Assembly (NCBI GenBank): GCA_029844215.1
Contig: CM056730.1
Span: 54,820,924-54,884,923 of the forward strand
Length of the DNA stretch: 64,000 nucleotides
Reading direction: 5' to 3'
DNA from: Przewalskia tangutica
Taxonomy: Eukaryota > Streptophyta > Magnoliopsida > Solanales > Solanaceae
Under the pieces are notes generated by a model, which worked only from the letters and a program-made list of their open reading frames with translations, was not told the DNA's origin and searched no databases. Position numbers and translations under genes: made by a program. Within the stretch, counting starts at the first letter, position 1; every line of letters begins with the position of its first letter. This document shows positions 45,565 through 58,000 of the stretch, in pieces.

Positions 45565-46363
45565 TATGCCTCCAAGGAGGGCAACAGCCGCCCAGAAGGG
45601 CAAATGAGTAGCAGGAGCTACTAGTCAGACTCAGAGAGTTGATAGGGCGTATGCCCAGGGTATACCGGGTGTTGTGCCGCAGTCGGCGAGTTCTTCTGCG
45701 CCAGGTTTTGAGGCCCCAGCACCAGAGCCTCCAGTTTCTCAGTTAGGAGAAGACTATAGGGTCATGAGGGAAGCAGTTATGTTATTGACCAAGATAGTGG
45801 TGCTACAGTTTCATCAGCAGGAGGTTATTCGGCCAGTACAGACAGGTGTACAGAGGGTAGAGGGCCAACGCGGAGATCAGCGTAAGAGGGCTAGACCGGT
45901 TGGTTATCCCGGTGAGTTCTTGGACGAGCAGCCTCAGCGGCGAGTGAGATATTTGTCCCAGCCTACCCAGTACATACCCCCGCAGCTCACAGGTGGGATA
46001 TTTGACCCCACAAGGTATTTAGGAGCCGGTCCAAGCTCCAGGGGTCGAGGTTCTCAGAGGAGCAGAGGACTTTCTCGGTCGAGGCCACCCATTCCTCAGT
46101 GTATCAGATGTGGTAAGCGTCATTCGGGGAAATGCCGTTATGACACAGATGGTTGTTATTATTGTGGCCGTCCGGGCCACAAGAAGTGGGAATGTCCGGT
46201 TAGAAAGAGCGTCGGTAAGGTGGCTCAGCCTATGAGGCCGATGGTTGATTCCCTTTCCTCCACATCGTCGTTCCCCGAGCGGTGTTCGGATGTCACGATC
46301 GTGGTAGAAGTCAGGGTGGAGTTTATAGTTCTGGCGGTCCTTCGAACCGCAGAGATGACGTGA
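45565..46363 (+). pseudogene. gag: B gag lacking the capsid core, with an early stop
   Basis: The start MPPRRATAAQKGK at 45565 agrees with the other Gags but meets TGA at 45604. The frame 45674-46363 (229 aa) is then open. It holds the Pro-rich linker, a stretch of the N-terminal helix (VMREAVMLLTKIVV), and goes directly to the region just before the nucleocapsid. The capsid core with the FYGSR and EFIRQLQR motifs found in H, C, A and L is missing. Two intact CCHC knuckles follow, CIRCGKRHSGKC and CYYCGRPGHKKWEC. It might still bind RNA if translated from an internal ATG, but assembly through a capsid is not expected. Confidence 0.85.
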
Positions 46364-47308
46364 CTACGGGACAGGATCAGGAGGCGACATCGCATGGGGT
46401 TACAGGTATATTTCGATTCTTTTGAATCATACGTGCATTGATAGGTTCAGATTTCGCCTTAGCGTATATGTTTTCCCTTTGTTGCTAGTAGTTGTAAAGT
46501 GATAGTACCCCAGAGGTAGGAATACTGTGATTAGTAAAGTGAGAAGTTAAGAATGTTGACAAGAATGGTAAGTGAACTGAGACTATAGTTGTGTAGAGTC
46601 ACACGTAGTAATTGCCCCATGACAGTGTAAGATCAATAGGGAAGGATGTACAGTAGAAATACTTTGGCTTATGTGACGAACCTCTAGCGGATAGGGGATA
46701 GGGTAAGAAGTACCTTGAGATAAGAGAGAGATTTATTTCAGACTATGAATGAGAAGTTAAGTGTGACGATGAGTCAGGTTATGGACTCATTTCGGGTCAG
46801 CCGATAGTATGGAATGGGGTGATGTCAGTTAGATAGGGTCCCGCTATGTGATAGGGTCCCGAGGGTGTAAGGCCCAGGCCTAGTTGATCGTTGTACGAGT
46901 TCGTGGATGTGTTCCACCGGAATCAGGTCGTAAGGACCGAGAAGAGCCTTAACGGGAATATAAGTAACAATATGGCCAAGTTTGGATAGTAACTCCAAGG
47001 ATTGGAGAATAGAAATAATATTTGAGATTTTGTATGTGTACTAAATAAGTTTAGAAGTACGAGAAAGAATGACAAGTAAGAAATAAAAGAACCTCTAAGG
47101 ATCCCGTGTTTTAGAAGACTGTAACCTTCGAGTTTTGTGAGAAGGGGTCGCGGACGGAAGGTTCATTGATATGTTTACGTATGTTGTGGTGGCCATGTGT
47201 GGCATCGTTGGTCTTGTGGTGTATTGATTGATAGGCATAGTATAGAGTTTATGCCGGAGTTTGTAAATCTTGACAACCGACTAAGAACATTCGGGGATGA
47301 ATGTTTCT
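46364..47308 (+). other. B 3' internal spacer (no recognisable pol)
   Basis: About 945 bp with many stops. It contains 'gtacgagttcgtggatg', shared with the spacers of C, K and L, and near the end 'catgtgtggcatcgttgg', shared with A. Protease, RT and integrase motifs were not seen. Confidence 0.6.
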
Positions 47309-47321
47309 AAGGGGGGAAGAA
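47309..47321 (+). promoter_or_regulatory. Polypurine tract of B
   Basis: AAGGGGGGAAGAA directly before TGTTACACC of the 3' LTR. Confidence 0.92.
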
Positions 47322-50300
47322 TGTTACACCCCGTAAGTCCAGGACTTGTATAAGAGAATGTACGTAAGGAAACAAGACTTGGAAATTGGTACGAAAGGAA
47401 GAATTGTTTTTCCGACGGAAAATCATCCGGACGTCGGAAAGGAAAAATGTTCGTTGTTGAGAATTAGATTCTCAAAGTGCATTATTTGAAGAGTATGGAA
47501 CTTATTAACATTTTGGAAATTTGTTTTTACGGATTTGGTCACGTGGGGCCCACCCGAGGAATTTTACGTTTTGTGGGGCCCACGAGGGTTACAGAATTTT
47601 ATGGACGAATGAGAGGGTGACACGTGGCACCCCCACATTTGGTCTTGGACGTTTTTTTAGCAAGGGTAGAATGGTCATTTACCTTCAAGAAAGATTAAGT
47701 CTTCAAGCTTGAGATTGTTGACCAAGGTCAACTTGTCCACTTGGCTATTTTAATTAATGATCCTCATCCAATCCACACAAGTGTATTAATATAAGCCCTC
47801 CAATATGTTTTATATACTACTAGTAGCAAGACAAGGTCTTCCACACTTAGAAATTATTTGAGAAACTAGAGCTTGAGTTCATGTTGCTCTCGGGTTTGGG
47901 CTATTTCCAACAAGAAAAATTTGTAGTTTTGATCCATTAGCCACAAGACTTTAACCCAATGTCCCTAAGGGTATTGTAAGGATATCTCAATAAAAAGATT
48001 TGGAAAACGACGTTTCGTATTAGTCGCAAGGCGGAAACTTAAGGAGTTCTTCAACTTTGAAGTTGGAACTTGAAGATGGGTTCTTCATAGGCCTCTAAGG
48101 ATTGCTTGGAGCGGATTGGAACTTAAGGAAAGGAGCTAAGAATTGCTAAGGCGCGACTTTGAATCTTGGAATTTTTAAGGGCTTATAAAGGTATAAATCT
48201 TGTCGTTTTAGTAATTAAGTTTACTTATTGTTGTAGCTATGGATAATAGCAAGCATGAGTTATTTATTATGAAGTTGGATAAGTGTTTTGGCTATTGGAA
48301 CCCTAATCCGAAAAACTAGTATGTTAGCCTTAAGATTACAATTCAAGTTGATTATTGGTTTAAGGCGTCGCATGTTGTATAAAGAAGGAAATTGTAGTTG
48401 TTTATGACTATATAACATGTTAGACCCTAGAACTTGGAATTGGAAAAGACTTAGTGTTGTTGGTTATTGTTGGCCGAGAATGGCTAGTAAGTATTAAACT
48501 ACTTGGTATGAATTGTGGGGCGGAATTTTACACGTATTGTAAGGCGTGTAATCCCCTTTGTTTGGTTGTTGTTTGGAGCCTTAAATGTGGCGTGTTGGTT
48601 ATTGTATTCGACCTTGAAAAAGGTGGAAAAGTGAGTAGAAATAAAGGAAGTGCTGCCCGATTTTCCGTAGAATTAGAGACCGTATACTTAGTATTATTCT
48701 ACGTTAGAGACTAGAAGTTGATAGTCTTGTTGTGACCATTATAGGTTGACACTTTACGCACGAGCGATTCGGCTTAGCTTGTGGATTTAGCCGAAAAGGT
48801 ATGTGAACTATCTCCTCTTCTAGCATGATTCCTTAAGATAAAGAAAGTATGTCCTACTCCTTAAATGATCCATTCCTTGGTTGTATTTGGGTTGCCTAAA
48901 ATAGAATTTGTTCTATGTACTTCCTTGATTGTACTTTGATGTTTAAATTGTAAGTTGTATAATCCATTTCCTTAGTGAAGTTTGGATTCTTAAAAGTGAA
49001 AGTATTTTACTTAAAGTACATAGAGTCTTGAAATGGAAGTGGGTTCCAAATCTTTTGGCTAGTGCCTTAGTTCCAAAACCTAATGGTCATAATAATGACT
49101 TTAGGGGAGTCAAATGAGTGATTTGCTTAATTGTTTTAAAAGAGGAGAAATGACATGATTTAAGAGAAGTAACTTGTTTTAAAGGTGTGAGTTACTTGAG
49201 GTTTAAAAGTAGAAGAAACTTGTTTTCTACATATTAAGAGACTCGAAGTGTTTTGAAAGTTAAGAGACTTGATTTATAAGTATGTGATACTTGGTTTTAA
49301 GTATAAGTCTCTTGGTTATAAAAAGGAATGAATATGTCTAAAACCATAAAGGGTTATAACGGCTTTATGGGAAGTTGGTTATAACGGCTTTATGGAAAGT
49401 TAAGAAAGTTGTATATTTTGATTATTAGGCATAAGTTGCCTAGATTGTGAAAAATTAAAGTTACTTGGTTTCAAGCTTTGAGATGAGTTTCTTAAAGTGT
49501 AGTAACTTACTTTGAAAAAAATAGACACACCTTGATACTACGGGTGTTAGTATCTTGGGGTTTTACATAGAAGGAGTCTTTTGAAAAGAATGTACGTATG
49601 TACTACTTTGGCTTGATTAATTGAGAATTAGTCTAAGTGTGCCCTGATAAGTATTTTAGCTTGTTTAATTGAGAATTATTCTATGTATGCCTTGATAAGT
49701 ACTTTGGCTTGTTTAATTGAGAATTATTCTATGTGTGCCTTGATAAGTACTTTGGCTTGTTTAGTTGAGAATTGCCAATGTGTGCTGGTGATAGCATTTG
49801 AGTACAAGTATTATGTTTTATTACGTTGCCGCGAGTCTCGGTTGGAGGGTCGGCTGCCTTGTTGTAAGTTTACTTGGACGCGTCAAGCGGTGAGGTGGGA
49901 TTCCACGGGTATGCTTCTATTGTTTGTGTTACCCTACGGTCATGCTTATACGATGTGGGATGCCGGGGCATGCGACCGCGAGGGATACCCTATGGTCATG
50001 CTTATACGATGTGGGATGCCGGGGCATGCGACCACGAGGGATACTCCTTGGACATGCTTATACGATGTGGGATTCCGGGGCATGTGACCAGGAGCGGGTT
50101 TGATTCCCGGATTTGTTTGTATACCCCATGGTCATGCTTATACGATGTGGGATTCTGGGGCATGCGACCACGAGGGATACTCCTTGGATATGCTTATTGG
50201 TGTTATATTGTTATATCATGGACTGCCGGCAGTGAGAAAGGATTCCACGGGCATGGTTGATATTAGGGGCGTGAGACCCATAATTATATTTGAGTAGTGA

Positions 50301-50869
50301 CTTTGAGGGCATGCGTCCCTGACTTGATATGACTGCTTATGTATTGTGTACTGTAGGTTGGCTATCATACATGTCTCCTGTTTTGTTTAGACTGTTATGA
50401 TTTCATTACAGTACTTACTGTTTCACATACTTGGTACATTCTTCGTACTGACCTCCTTCGGGGGGCTGCGTTCATGCCGTAGGTTTAGGTACGCAGTTTG
50501 GTGATCTGCAGGTGTAGGACCCTGCTCAGAGTTTTTGGATAGCTCCTTCTGTTCGGGAGTTTATCTTTTTGGTATAAGTTCTTTCAAGATGTGCTTTTGT
50601 CTGATTATGGATGCATGGCGGGCCTTGTCCCGTCATAGTTCAGTTTAACTCTTAGAGGTCTGTATTCATATGTGGGATTGGACTCATGTACGGTGTAGTG
50701 TCTTTTGTTATGTATATTATATGGCAGCCTGGTCGGCTTTGCCCTTGCACGTACGACTGGTTTTAAAAAAAAAAAAAAGGGGTGTTATTTAATTTCCGCA
50801 GTTTACTTAGTTGTTAAGGTAGAAGGGTGCCTGTGTAGGCACTATCCACGCCCGGTTCGGGCGTGTGAA
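47322..50869 (+). repeat. 3' LTR of B
   Basis: About 3.55 kb, nearly identical to the 5' LTR, which suggests a recent insertion. Its tail (50818-50869) shows what the 5' LTR looked like before M inserted. TATA-like box near 47809. Both arrays are present (about 49600-49780 and 49920-50200). Confidence 0.9.
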
Positions 50870-51484
50870 GAACTTTGGAATACTACAAGGTATTTGGCTA
50901 AGGTATTTTGGGATAGTAACAATACTTGGAGAATATTTTTCTACCAAGGGGGTCTAGCAAACTAGGAAGGGAGGGAGGTGTTAGGACGAGAGCTTTCAAG
51001 AGGGGGATAGGGTTTTTGAGACTTGGAAAATGTTTAAGTGATGAAGAATAAGTCTTGAACTCAAGGGGTATTTATAGGACCACCAAGGGCCAAGATCAAA
51101 GCAACTGGATGGTGGAGATTTGGACAAGTGTGTGTGGGTCCCACCTTATCCATCTACTACACAAATATCTAACCAAACATTGACCAAAGGTTTTAAGCCT
51201 TTAAAATGAAAAAAACGTGCACTCCATTTCGTCCACCTAACCGTCCACTTGAGGGTGACAAGTGTCGCCCTCTCATTGGTCCAAAATATTTCATCTCTCG
51301 GAAAAATCCGCAAAAATTAAATTATTGAACACGCAAAATTCCCGTACAAGGTTCGGAAAATTTTTCGTCGGAAAAACAATCTTCTTCGCTAGTTGTGCAC
51401 AATTTCGTCCCTTAAGCCTACTTAAGGCTTGAACTTTTGTACGTACGTCCTCACATACATACTCAGGAAATACGGGGTATAACA

Positions 51485-52882
51485 TTCACATACCTCGCGA
51501 CGATTATCGATAAATAGCAAAACGCTCCACCGTACTATAACCCTGCTGGCCTTGTCCTCCCTTCAAGTAGAACACGCTACTTGTAGAACTTCAACCTATA
51601 ATGGCCATAAAACGTCTACTAACTTCTAGATCCCTTCGTAGAATATTTCTAAATACACGGTTCCATATTCTACGGAAAATTCGGCAGCACCTCCCCCCCC
51701 GTTATCACATAAATCTTCTCCCTTATCAAGGCTCGCTAATGAGCCAATAATTCCAAGGGGATTCTACGTCTAACCGGACGTGCACAATTCTGTCTCACAA
51801 TAATACTACAAGTCTACTGTAAATACAGTCCAATGTAGATACAGTTCAATCCTTTATAATATTCGTTCTACATATAGTATTCAACTATACATTACTACAA
51901 CATGTAATATCCAATTACAATAGGGGGGGGGGGGGGGGTAAATAACATTACCTCGATAAGACCAAAATTATCCAAGATATAAGTCGATCCTGAGCAACGT
52001 TTAGCTCCTATTCCGCGCGCTCCGATAGCTCCAAGACACCCTTAGAAGTTTCTAAACAACTTCTACTTAATACTTCAACCAATCATGAAGATTTCTCTAG
52101 GGTTTCGTTTTGTGACTAAAGGATATAAAGTAGTATTTTCGGGCTTTTAGTAAAGAGGTAACTTTGGAAAATACTACAAGGGATTTGGGCTAAGGTATTT
52201 TGGAATAGTAACAATACTAGAAGACAACTCTTCTACCAAGGGGGGGGGGGGGGGTGTGTTTCGGACGAGAGTTATTCCTAAGGGGGGAGGGAGTTTTGGA
52301 CGAGAGACTACAACAAGGGGGAAGGATTTTGGAGACTTGGAAATTATTTTTGTGGATGAAGAAGTCTTGCACTTAAGGGGGGTATTTATAGAACCTTCAA
52401 TGGCCAAGATTCAAGCAAGTGTAGGGTGGAGATTTGGATCCATGTGATGAATGAAGTCTTCCAACCAAGTGTCCACCACAATATTGGGACATATGTCCAC
52501 CACAACATTGGGACATATGTCCACCACAAAAAAGAGCCATGTGGCTAGCCACTTGCTTCACAAAAAACGTCCACCACCTACTCCCACTATCCCAAAAAAA
52601 TTATCTTGCAAGACTTTGACTAATTGACTTGGCCACTTGCCCAATATTTTCGTCCAACATGTGCCACCTAAGGGTGACACATGTCGCCCTCCTATTGGTC
52701 CAAAATATTTCATCTCTCGGAAAAATCCGTAATCGGTTAAAATATTAAAAACGTAGAATTTCCTTCACAAGGTTCGGAATCTTTTCCGACGAAAGTTCAC
52801 AATTTCATCCTCAACCTAATTAGGGCTTAAACAATTTTACGTACGTCCTCACATACATACTCTGGAACTACGGGGTATAACA
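51485..52882 (-). repeat. 3' LTR fragment of element K
   Basis: Begins mid-LTR with 'ttcacatacctcgcgacg', which matches position 10259 in the 3.5-kb H LTR. It runs to CGGGGTATAACA, directly followed by a polypurine tract. About 2.1 kb of the LTR is missing on the C side. TATA box at 52383-52390 (minus); poly-G runs near 51927 and 52240. Confidence 0.85.
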
Positions 52883-52895
52883 TTCTCCCCTCCTT
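52883..52895 (-). promoter_or_regulatory. Polypurine tract of K
   Basis: The minus strand reads AAGGAGGGGAGAA next to the 3' LTR boundary. Confidence 0.85.
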
Positions 52896-53257
52896 AGAAA
52901 CATTCGTCCCGGATGTTCCTTCTCAAGACATATAACGATAAAGTTCCTCTTAACTTAAACAAGTTGCCAATGCCACACATGGCCACAAAATAACACACGC
53001 GCAAATTCTTAAATCCAAGTCCACGAGGAATCACCTCTAGCATCACAAAAGCTCCCACCCAAGGTCTAAAAGATACTTCCTTCGCACCTTTACTTCACAA
53101 AAGAAATGATCACTTCTATTCTCTTAACACATGTTCACTCTTCCCTTACTCGTCGTACCCTCCTCGTACACTCAAACTCTTCCTAATAACTTACCACATT
53201 TCTGTTATTGCTTCAGTTTCCAAAATCTCGGGGTTACTATCTCCAACTTGGTCATCA

Positions 53258-53760
53258 TTAACTGGGAACACTCTGTGGATCTCCGATACTTTTCCGAACA
53301 TAGCAACATGGAAGACCGGACGTACTGCCATCTAAGTCGGACGACAATGCTAACTTATAGGCAACCTGGCCTATTCTACAAACGATCTGAAAAGGCCCAA
53401 AGTACCTCGGGCTGAGTTTCCCCTGCTTTCCAAATCTCATCACGCCCTTCCGGGGTGGTACCTTCAAGGAGACCCACCGTCAACCTGAACTTCAAGTGTC
53501 GACGCCGATTATCCGCACGACTTCTGTTGACTCTGAACTGCCAATAACCTCTTCTGGATAAGCTTCACCTTACCCACATCCTGCTGGATCAAGTATGGAC
53601 CAACTATTTGAACCTTGCTAACATCGACCCAATCGACCGACAACCTACACTTCCGCCCATACAAGGCTTCATAAGGCGACATCCGAATACTGAAATGGTA
53701 GCTATAATGATACTCACTCAACAAGAGGCACATAATCCTCACTGCTACCCCTGAAATCAA
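53258..53760 (-). pseudogene. pol: K integrase C-terminal remnant
   Basis: The minus-strand frame 53509-53760 holds the end of the integrase core, with YEALYGRKCR and a following VGKVKLIQKRLLAVQSQQKS, typical of plant Ty3 integrases. The frame 53258-53467 continues with KGVMRFGKQGKLSPRYFGPF, the GPF/Y module, and LRK-like CYVRKSIGDP near the end, after a frame change. Integrase would insert element cDNA into the chromosome. The catalytic DDE core upstream is absent, as are RT and RNase H, so it is inactive. C and J carry the same remnant. Confidence 0.88.
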
Positions 53761-54530
53761 AACACCGGCCCGAGGGTGAATGCACTACTGAGACTCACCT
53801 GAGTTCCTAACCCCGCCTGGTAACACCTCCAGAAAAAGAAATAGCCGTAAAATGGGCTCCACTGCCCGTCATAAAGTAAAAGTAGGAACCCCGTGCAGCC
53901 TTACAACCTTCCTGATATATAACATCTCGCATAACCCTCCGCCGAGTAAATACCCCGATCGAAAGACAAGATGGGCTGATCTCATCGGCCATCAGTCGAA
54001 CGCATCCACGAACTCGTACAACGGTCATCTAAACTTGGGCCTAGCTCCCTCGTGACCCTACCACCTGGCGGGACCACCTCGAACTGGCCCCACCACATTA
54101 CAGGCCGCGGGTTGACCCGTGATCTGTCATCAACCCGACCCGCTATCGCGCCAAACTCTTGTTCCCCCGATCCGGAACAATCTCACTAATCAAGTCACGA
54201 AAACCTAGTGGTCTCCTTAGCTCAACTACCCTCTTTCATTTCACACCACTCATGGACTTATCACACAAATATATCCCACGTATACTATGCACTCCGATAA
54301 AGGTCAACATAAAAATAAATCTTTTACTCAAGATGGCCTCGCATCTAAGGTCTCTACGTATAATATTCTAAGGTTCACCATTCTTCCCTAACCCCCAAAC
54401 TTACCTTTTTCAACTAACCATGTGCTCTATATCCTAATTAACACAATGCTACCCATACATAACACTCAATCAAAGATCATCATATCAAGCATACTAATCT
54501 CTAGAGGGGTAAGAATATACCTGTATTGAC
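53761..54530 (-). other. K internal spacer
   Basis: Closely matches the C spacer 17061-17878, including the same direct joint with integrase sequence. The frame 53807-54028 resembles 17099-17326 but has no recognised domain. Confidence 0.65.
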
Positions 54531-55038
54531 TGCCTCACTTTCCATTCGTCGCTCTAATCATAATCCCGCCACAAGCATAGCTATAGAAGGCGATGAACCT
54601 TCCATCGACCTTAGGTGTGTCATTCTCGCCTATACCTCCTACTAGGATAGTCTCGCCATATGGCCACGATGGCGCAGTGAAACAAGCACGATAAAAGACG
54701 ACATTCGGGGATGGCGCCGCCACATCGTGCACCGAGGGGACATGAATCCTGGCTAGAACGTGTATATCTCGGAACGAAGCCACGAGCTCGACCAGCTCGA
54801 ATACCGAACGTCACGAATCGTGGAGGACCACTTTGTCTTGGCGGAGGTGCATAACTAACACTTCTGGCGCGGTCCGCCTCGAAAGTTACCAAAGGACCTG
54901 TTGTTCGCCTCTTCGCCGATCTCGCCATTCCGTCGACCCTCCGCCTCACATCCAAGTGCATAAGCCTACGCGGGCAATGTCCATGCCTGAAGAGCTACAC
55001 GAGCAACTCTCGCTAGATAATCGTCAAGTCTCAGACTT
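54531..55038 (-). pseudogene. gag: K gag, nucleocapsid side (interrupted by L)
   Basis: Homologous to C gag 17850-18365 but shorter because many CAG/CTG/CCG sites have lost bases. The knuckle region near 54640-54740 is recognisable only by alignment to C. Element L is inserted at 55039, and gag resumes at 63971-64000 ('tcggtgcactctatcctcc'). No long frame is open. The reading-frame damage could be partly a sequence artefact. Confidence 0.75.
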
Positions 55039-58000
55039 TGTGACGCCAAAATGGCCCGCACATCAGTGCCTTACCCCTGGCACCCTAGTGATACAACATC
55101 AGAGAAAACCAGCAGAAATAAAAACTTTACACATGAAATGAGAGATATAGTAAATAAGCAGCCAACCAAAAGTTGCCTTCAAGATATACATAAAACACGA
55201 GCAGTTTAATCTTTACAACCCCGCCACAACAAAGATTACATGCACTCTAAGATTTATACAACAACTATGGCGGGACGGGCCCGCCAAACCCCGAACGCAC
55301 AAGAACTTACGGACTGTGGGTAACATACCAAAGATAAGCCTCCGACGGAACGGAGCTTCCCAAAGCTGAAATGAGATCCTAAACGCGGATCGGCGGTAGA
55401 TACCTCTACTGCGGATTGAACGCAGCCGAAGGAGGTCAAGACAACAGTACCAAGTATGTGAAACTATAAATCGTAAATGAAATCATAATAGTCTATATAA
55501 AGCGGAGACATGTATGATGACCAAACTACGATATAACATATAACGATTCATCAAGACAGAGGACTCACGCCTCCAAATTATCACTCGTGCGTGGAATTTC
55601 TTCCTCACCGCTAGCTTTTATGATATAACAATACCAAGGATTATACATGAACACCATGTCCCACTGTGTTATAAAACCGCACAGACAAGTATAACTACCA
55701 GATCCGACCGTACCAATAATACAATGCAACCAAAACACGGCCGTCACGGCAAGTGCGAGAGCCGACCATCGGATACAAGGCCGGTCACGCGGTGGCCGGG
55801 CAAGTCGAGGGTGACCACGGAGGACCAAGGTCAGATCACGAAACCGTCACTATCTTCGAGCGGGCAAGTGCGAGGGTGACTACCGATACCAAGGCCGAAT
55901 CACCACGAGACGGCAGTACGAGCCACCACCGGATACCCAGCCGAGCAGAAGAAACCTCAACCACCAACCGGCCTCTATCGAGACGCCAGAACACAGAAAC
56001 ACCACACTTGCACCACAAAGGCTATCACCACAAGCATAGGCAAGTTTCACAACAACAAGCATAGGAATGTTTCACCACAACAAGCATAGGCAAGTTTCAC
56101 ATCACTCAAAGTACCGTCATTTTATGCCAAAGTCCGGGTTTCAACCCTAAAGTACTACGTCACGTTAAATTCTTTAAAAGAGATCCATTACTTATCAAAG
56201 TCACCCGATACGTAGTATTAGAATGACCAACCCACATTCCTTTTCAAAATCAAGTAACAACATTCTTTTCCTAAGTTCCAGTTTGCCTAGTTTCAATTAC
56301 TCAAGCTTCTCATTTTCAAATGGTTTCATAGTTCATAAACTTAATCACTTGATTCCTGTTTAGAACAATTGAGTAATATACGTCTCACGTGAGATTAGGT
56401 TATTCTTGTTTACAACATTCTTATTACAAAGACCATGATCTAGAAAATGTAATATCATCTTGTCTCATCTTAGTTTCTATGCAGATGGAGGTTTCTACTG
56501 GTTTTAATACGATACATCATTATTCAATACATTTTCCTTTATTAACGCTGCAGTGGTCTGTCGATACACATTCGATTTCCAAATCAAGAAACATTATCCC
56601 TTTAAATAAAACCAAGTACTCAATACTCACGAATGAGGTTTCACACAAACATCCACATTAAAACAAATAAGTTAAGTCTCTTATCTTATAAGATCAAGTC
56701 TCTTAGCTTCTAACATCAGTAAACCATTTTCTTTACCTCTCTTAAGATATTATACCTAACTCCCCATAAAGCTAGTATAACTCTTTTTAAAACCTTTTAA
56801 AACAAAGTGTTACTCCCTTCCAAAACGATTTATAAATCTTTTGAAATACATCAAGTTCTTTATTATAACAAGCCAGTTATAATTCACATCAGTTACCTTT
56901 TAAAACCACAAAGTATTTTCTTACCTATATAAAGCTGTTATAACCAACTTCCCATAAAGCCGTTATAACACTTTATGTTTTAAGAACAATCAAACACGAT
57001 TAACACGTACGTCACCGACTACATAGTTCACACATATCATGCTAGAAGAGATAGGAAGAGGTTCACATACCTCGCGACGATTTAACGACAATAAGCAAAA
57101 TGCTCCAAGTACTACAACCTTGCTAGCCCTTTCCACTCCTCGAGTAGAATACGCTACTCTTAGTACTTTCACTATAAAGGCCACAAACGTCTATTAAATC
57201 TTAAACACACGTTCCCATCTTTCTACGTAAAATTCGCAAAGATTTCCCCGCAACAACAGTAAATCTCCTCCTTCATCGAGGTCGCCACCAAGCCAACCGA
57301 GGGGTTAATACGCCTAACCGGACGCTGCACAATTCTACTACACAAGAATGCTACATAAGTCTCTCAGAATACAACCCTAGGTAATTACATCGATTCTTCT
57401 CTTTATTATCCTTCATGTGATTCTGTTCAATTCTTCATTCTTGTGCTTAAGTCAAAAGACATTGCCATAATACTAAGTTCAGTTCTATATATAGTATACA
57501 ACACTATATATTCAACACTTATGTAATTTCCAATTACAATAGGGGGACAAGATATTTACCTCGATAAGCCCAAAAATTATCCGAGTTTAAAGTCGCTCCT
57601 GAGCAAGGTTTAGCTCCTCCTCCGAGTGCTCCAATCCGCTCCAAACAACCCTTAGAAGTTCTACGCAACTTCTCTCCATACTTCAACAACTGGTGAAGAT
57701 TTTCCTTAGGGTTTCGCAGAGGCTAAGGAAAGTATAATCGTATTTTCCGGTTTTTCGTACAAAGGGTACTTTGGAAAGTACTACAAGGTATTTGGGCTAA
57801 AGTATTTGGACATTATAACAATACTTAGGAGAGTATTTCTATACCACAACAAAGGGTATTATACGAAAACAACTAGGCTAGGGGGGGGGTACCCCACGGC
57901 CAAGGCACCACAAAGGGGGGGGGAAGCTCTCGGCAAAGGGGGAAAGGGGTGGTGTGGACGAATTTCACAAGGGAGGGAGGAAGCGAAATTCAAGAATTAG

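Larger units (their letters stand above)
38776..50869 (+). mobile_element. Element B: gag-only (TR-GAG-like) element hosting solo LTR M
   Basis: Plus-strand element. 5' LTR 38776-42262 and 45331-45363; primer site 45367; gag remnant; polypurine tract 47309-47321; 3' LTR 47322 to about 50869. The left flank is GTAAC. The right flank is AGAAC next to a slightly altered LTR end (GCGTGTGA instead of GCGTGACA), so the last few bases are uncertain. The internal region is about 2 kb and has no pol. Confidence 0.88.
12250..51484 (-). mobile_element. Element C: rearranged Ty3/Gypsy-type element hosting D, A and B
   Basis: Minus-strand element. Its left LTR is 12250-16984 (minus D) and its right LTR is 36710-51484 (minus B). 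It has a primer site at 36695-36705, gag at 17879-19022, a spacer and an integrase scrap at 16985-17060. Removing A (TSD ACAGC) restores a leader of about 204 nt. The flanks do not match (GGTGC left, TTCAC right) and lie in different LTRs (I and K). The left LTR lacks its distal half and is fused directly to integrase sequence. I read it as a recombinant or deleted element. Confidence 0.8.
36710..51484 (-). repeat. Right (5') LTR of C, interrupted by B
   Basis: Pieces 36710-38775 and about 50870-51484 give about 2.7 kb, from TGTCACGACC to CGGGGTATAACA. The sequence runs on correctly once B is removed ('agaggtaac' then 'tttggaatac'). TATA box at 51069-51076 (minus). Its tandem array differs from that of the left LTR. 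Confidence 0.88.

Noticed and set aside
45674..46363. Possible host CCHC zinc-knuckle gene
   Set aside because: It lies between a primer site and a polypurine tract and matches the Gag start and nucleocapsid layout of the neighbours, so it is element B gag.
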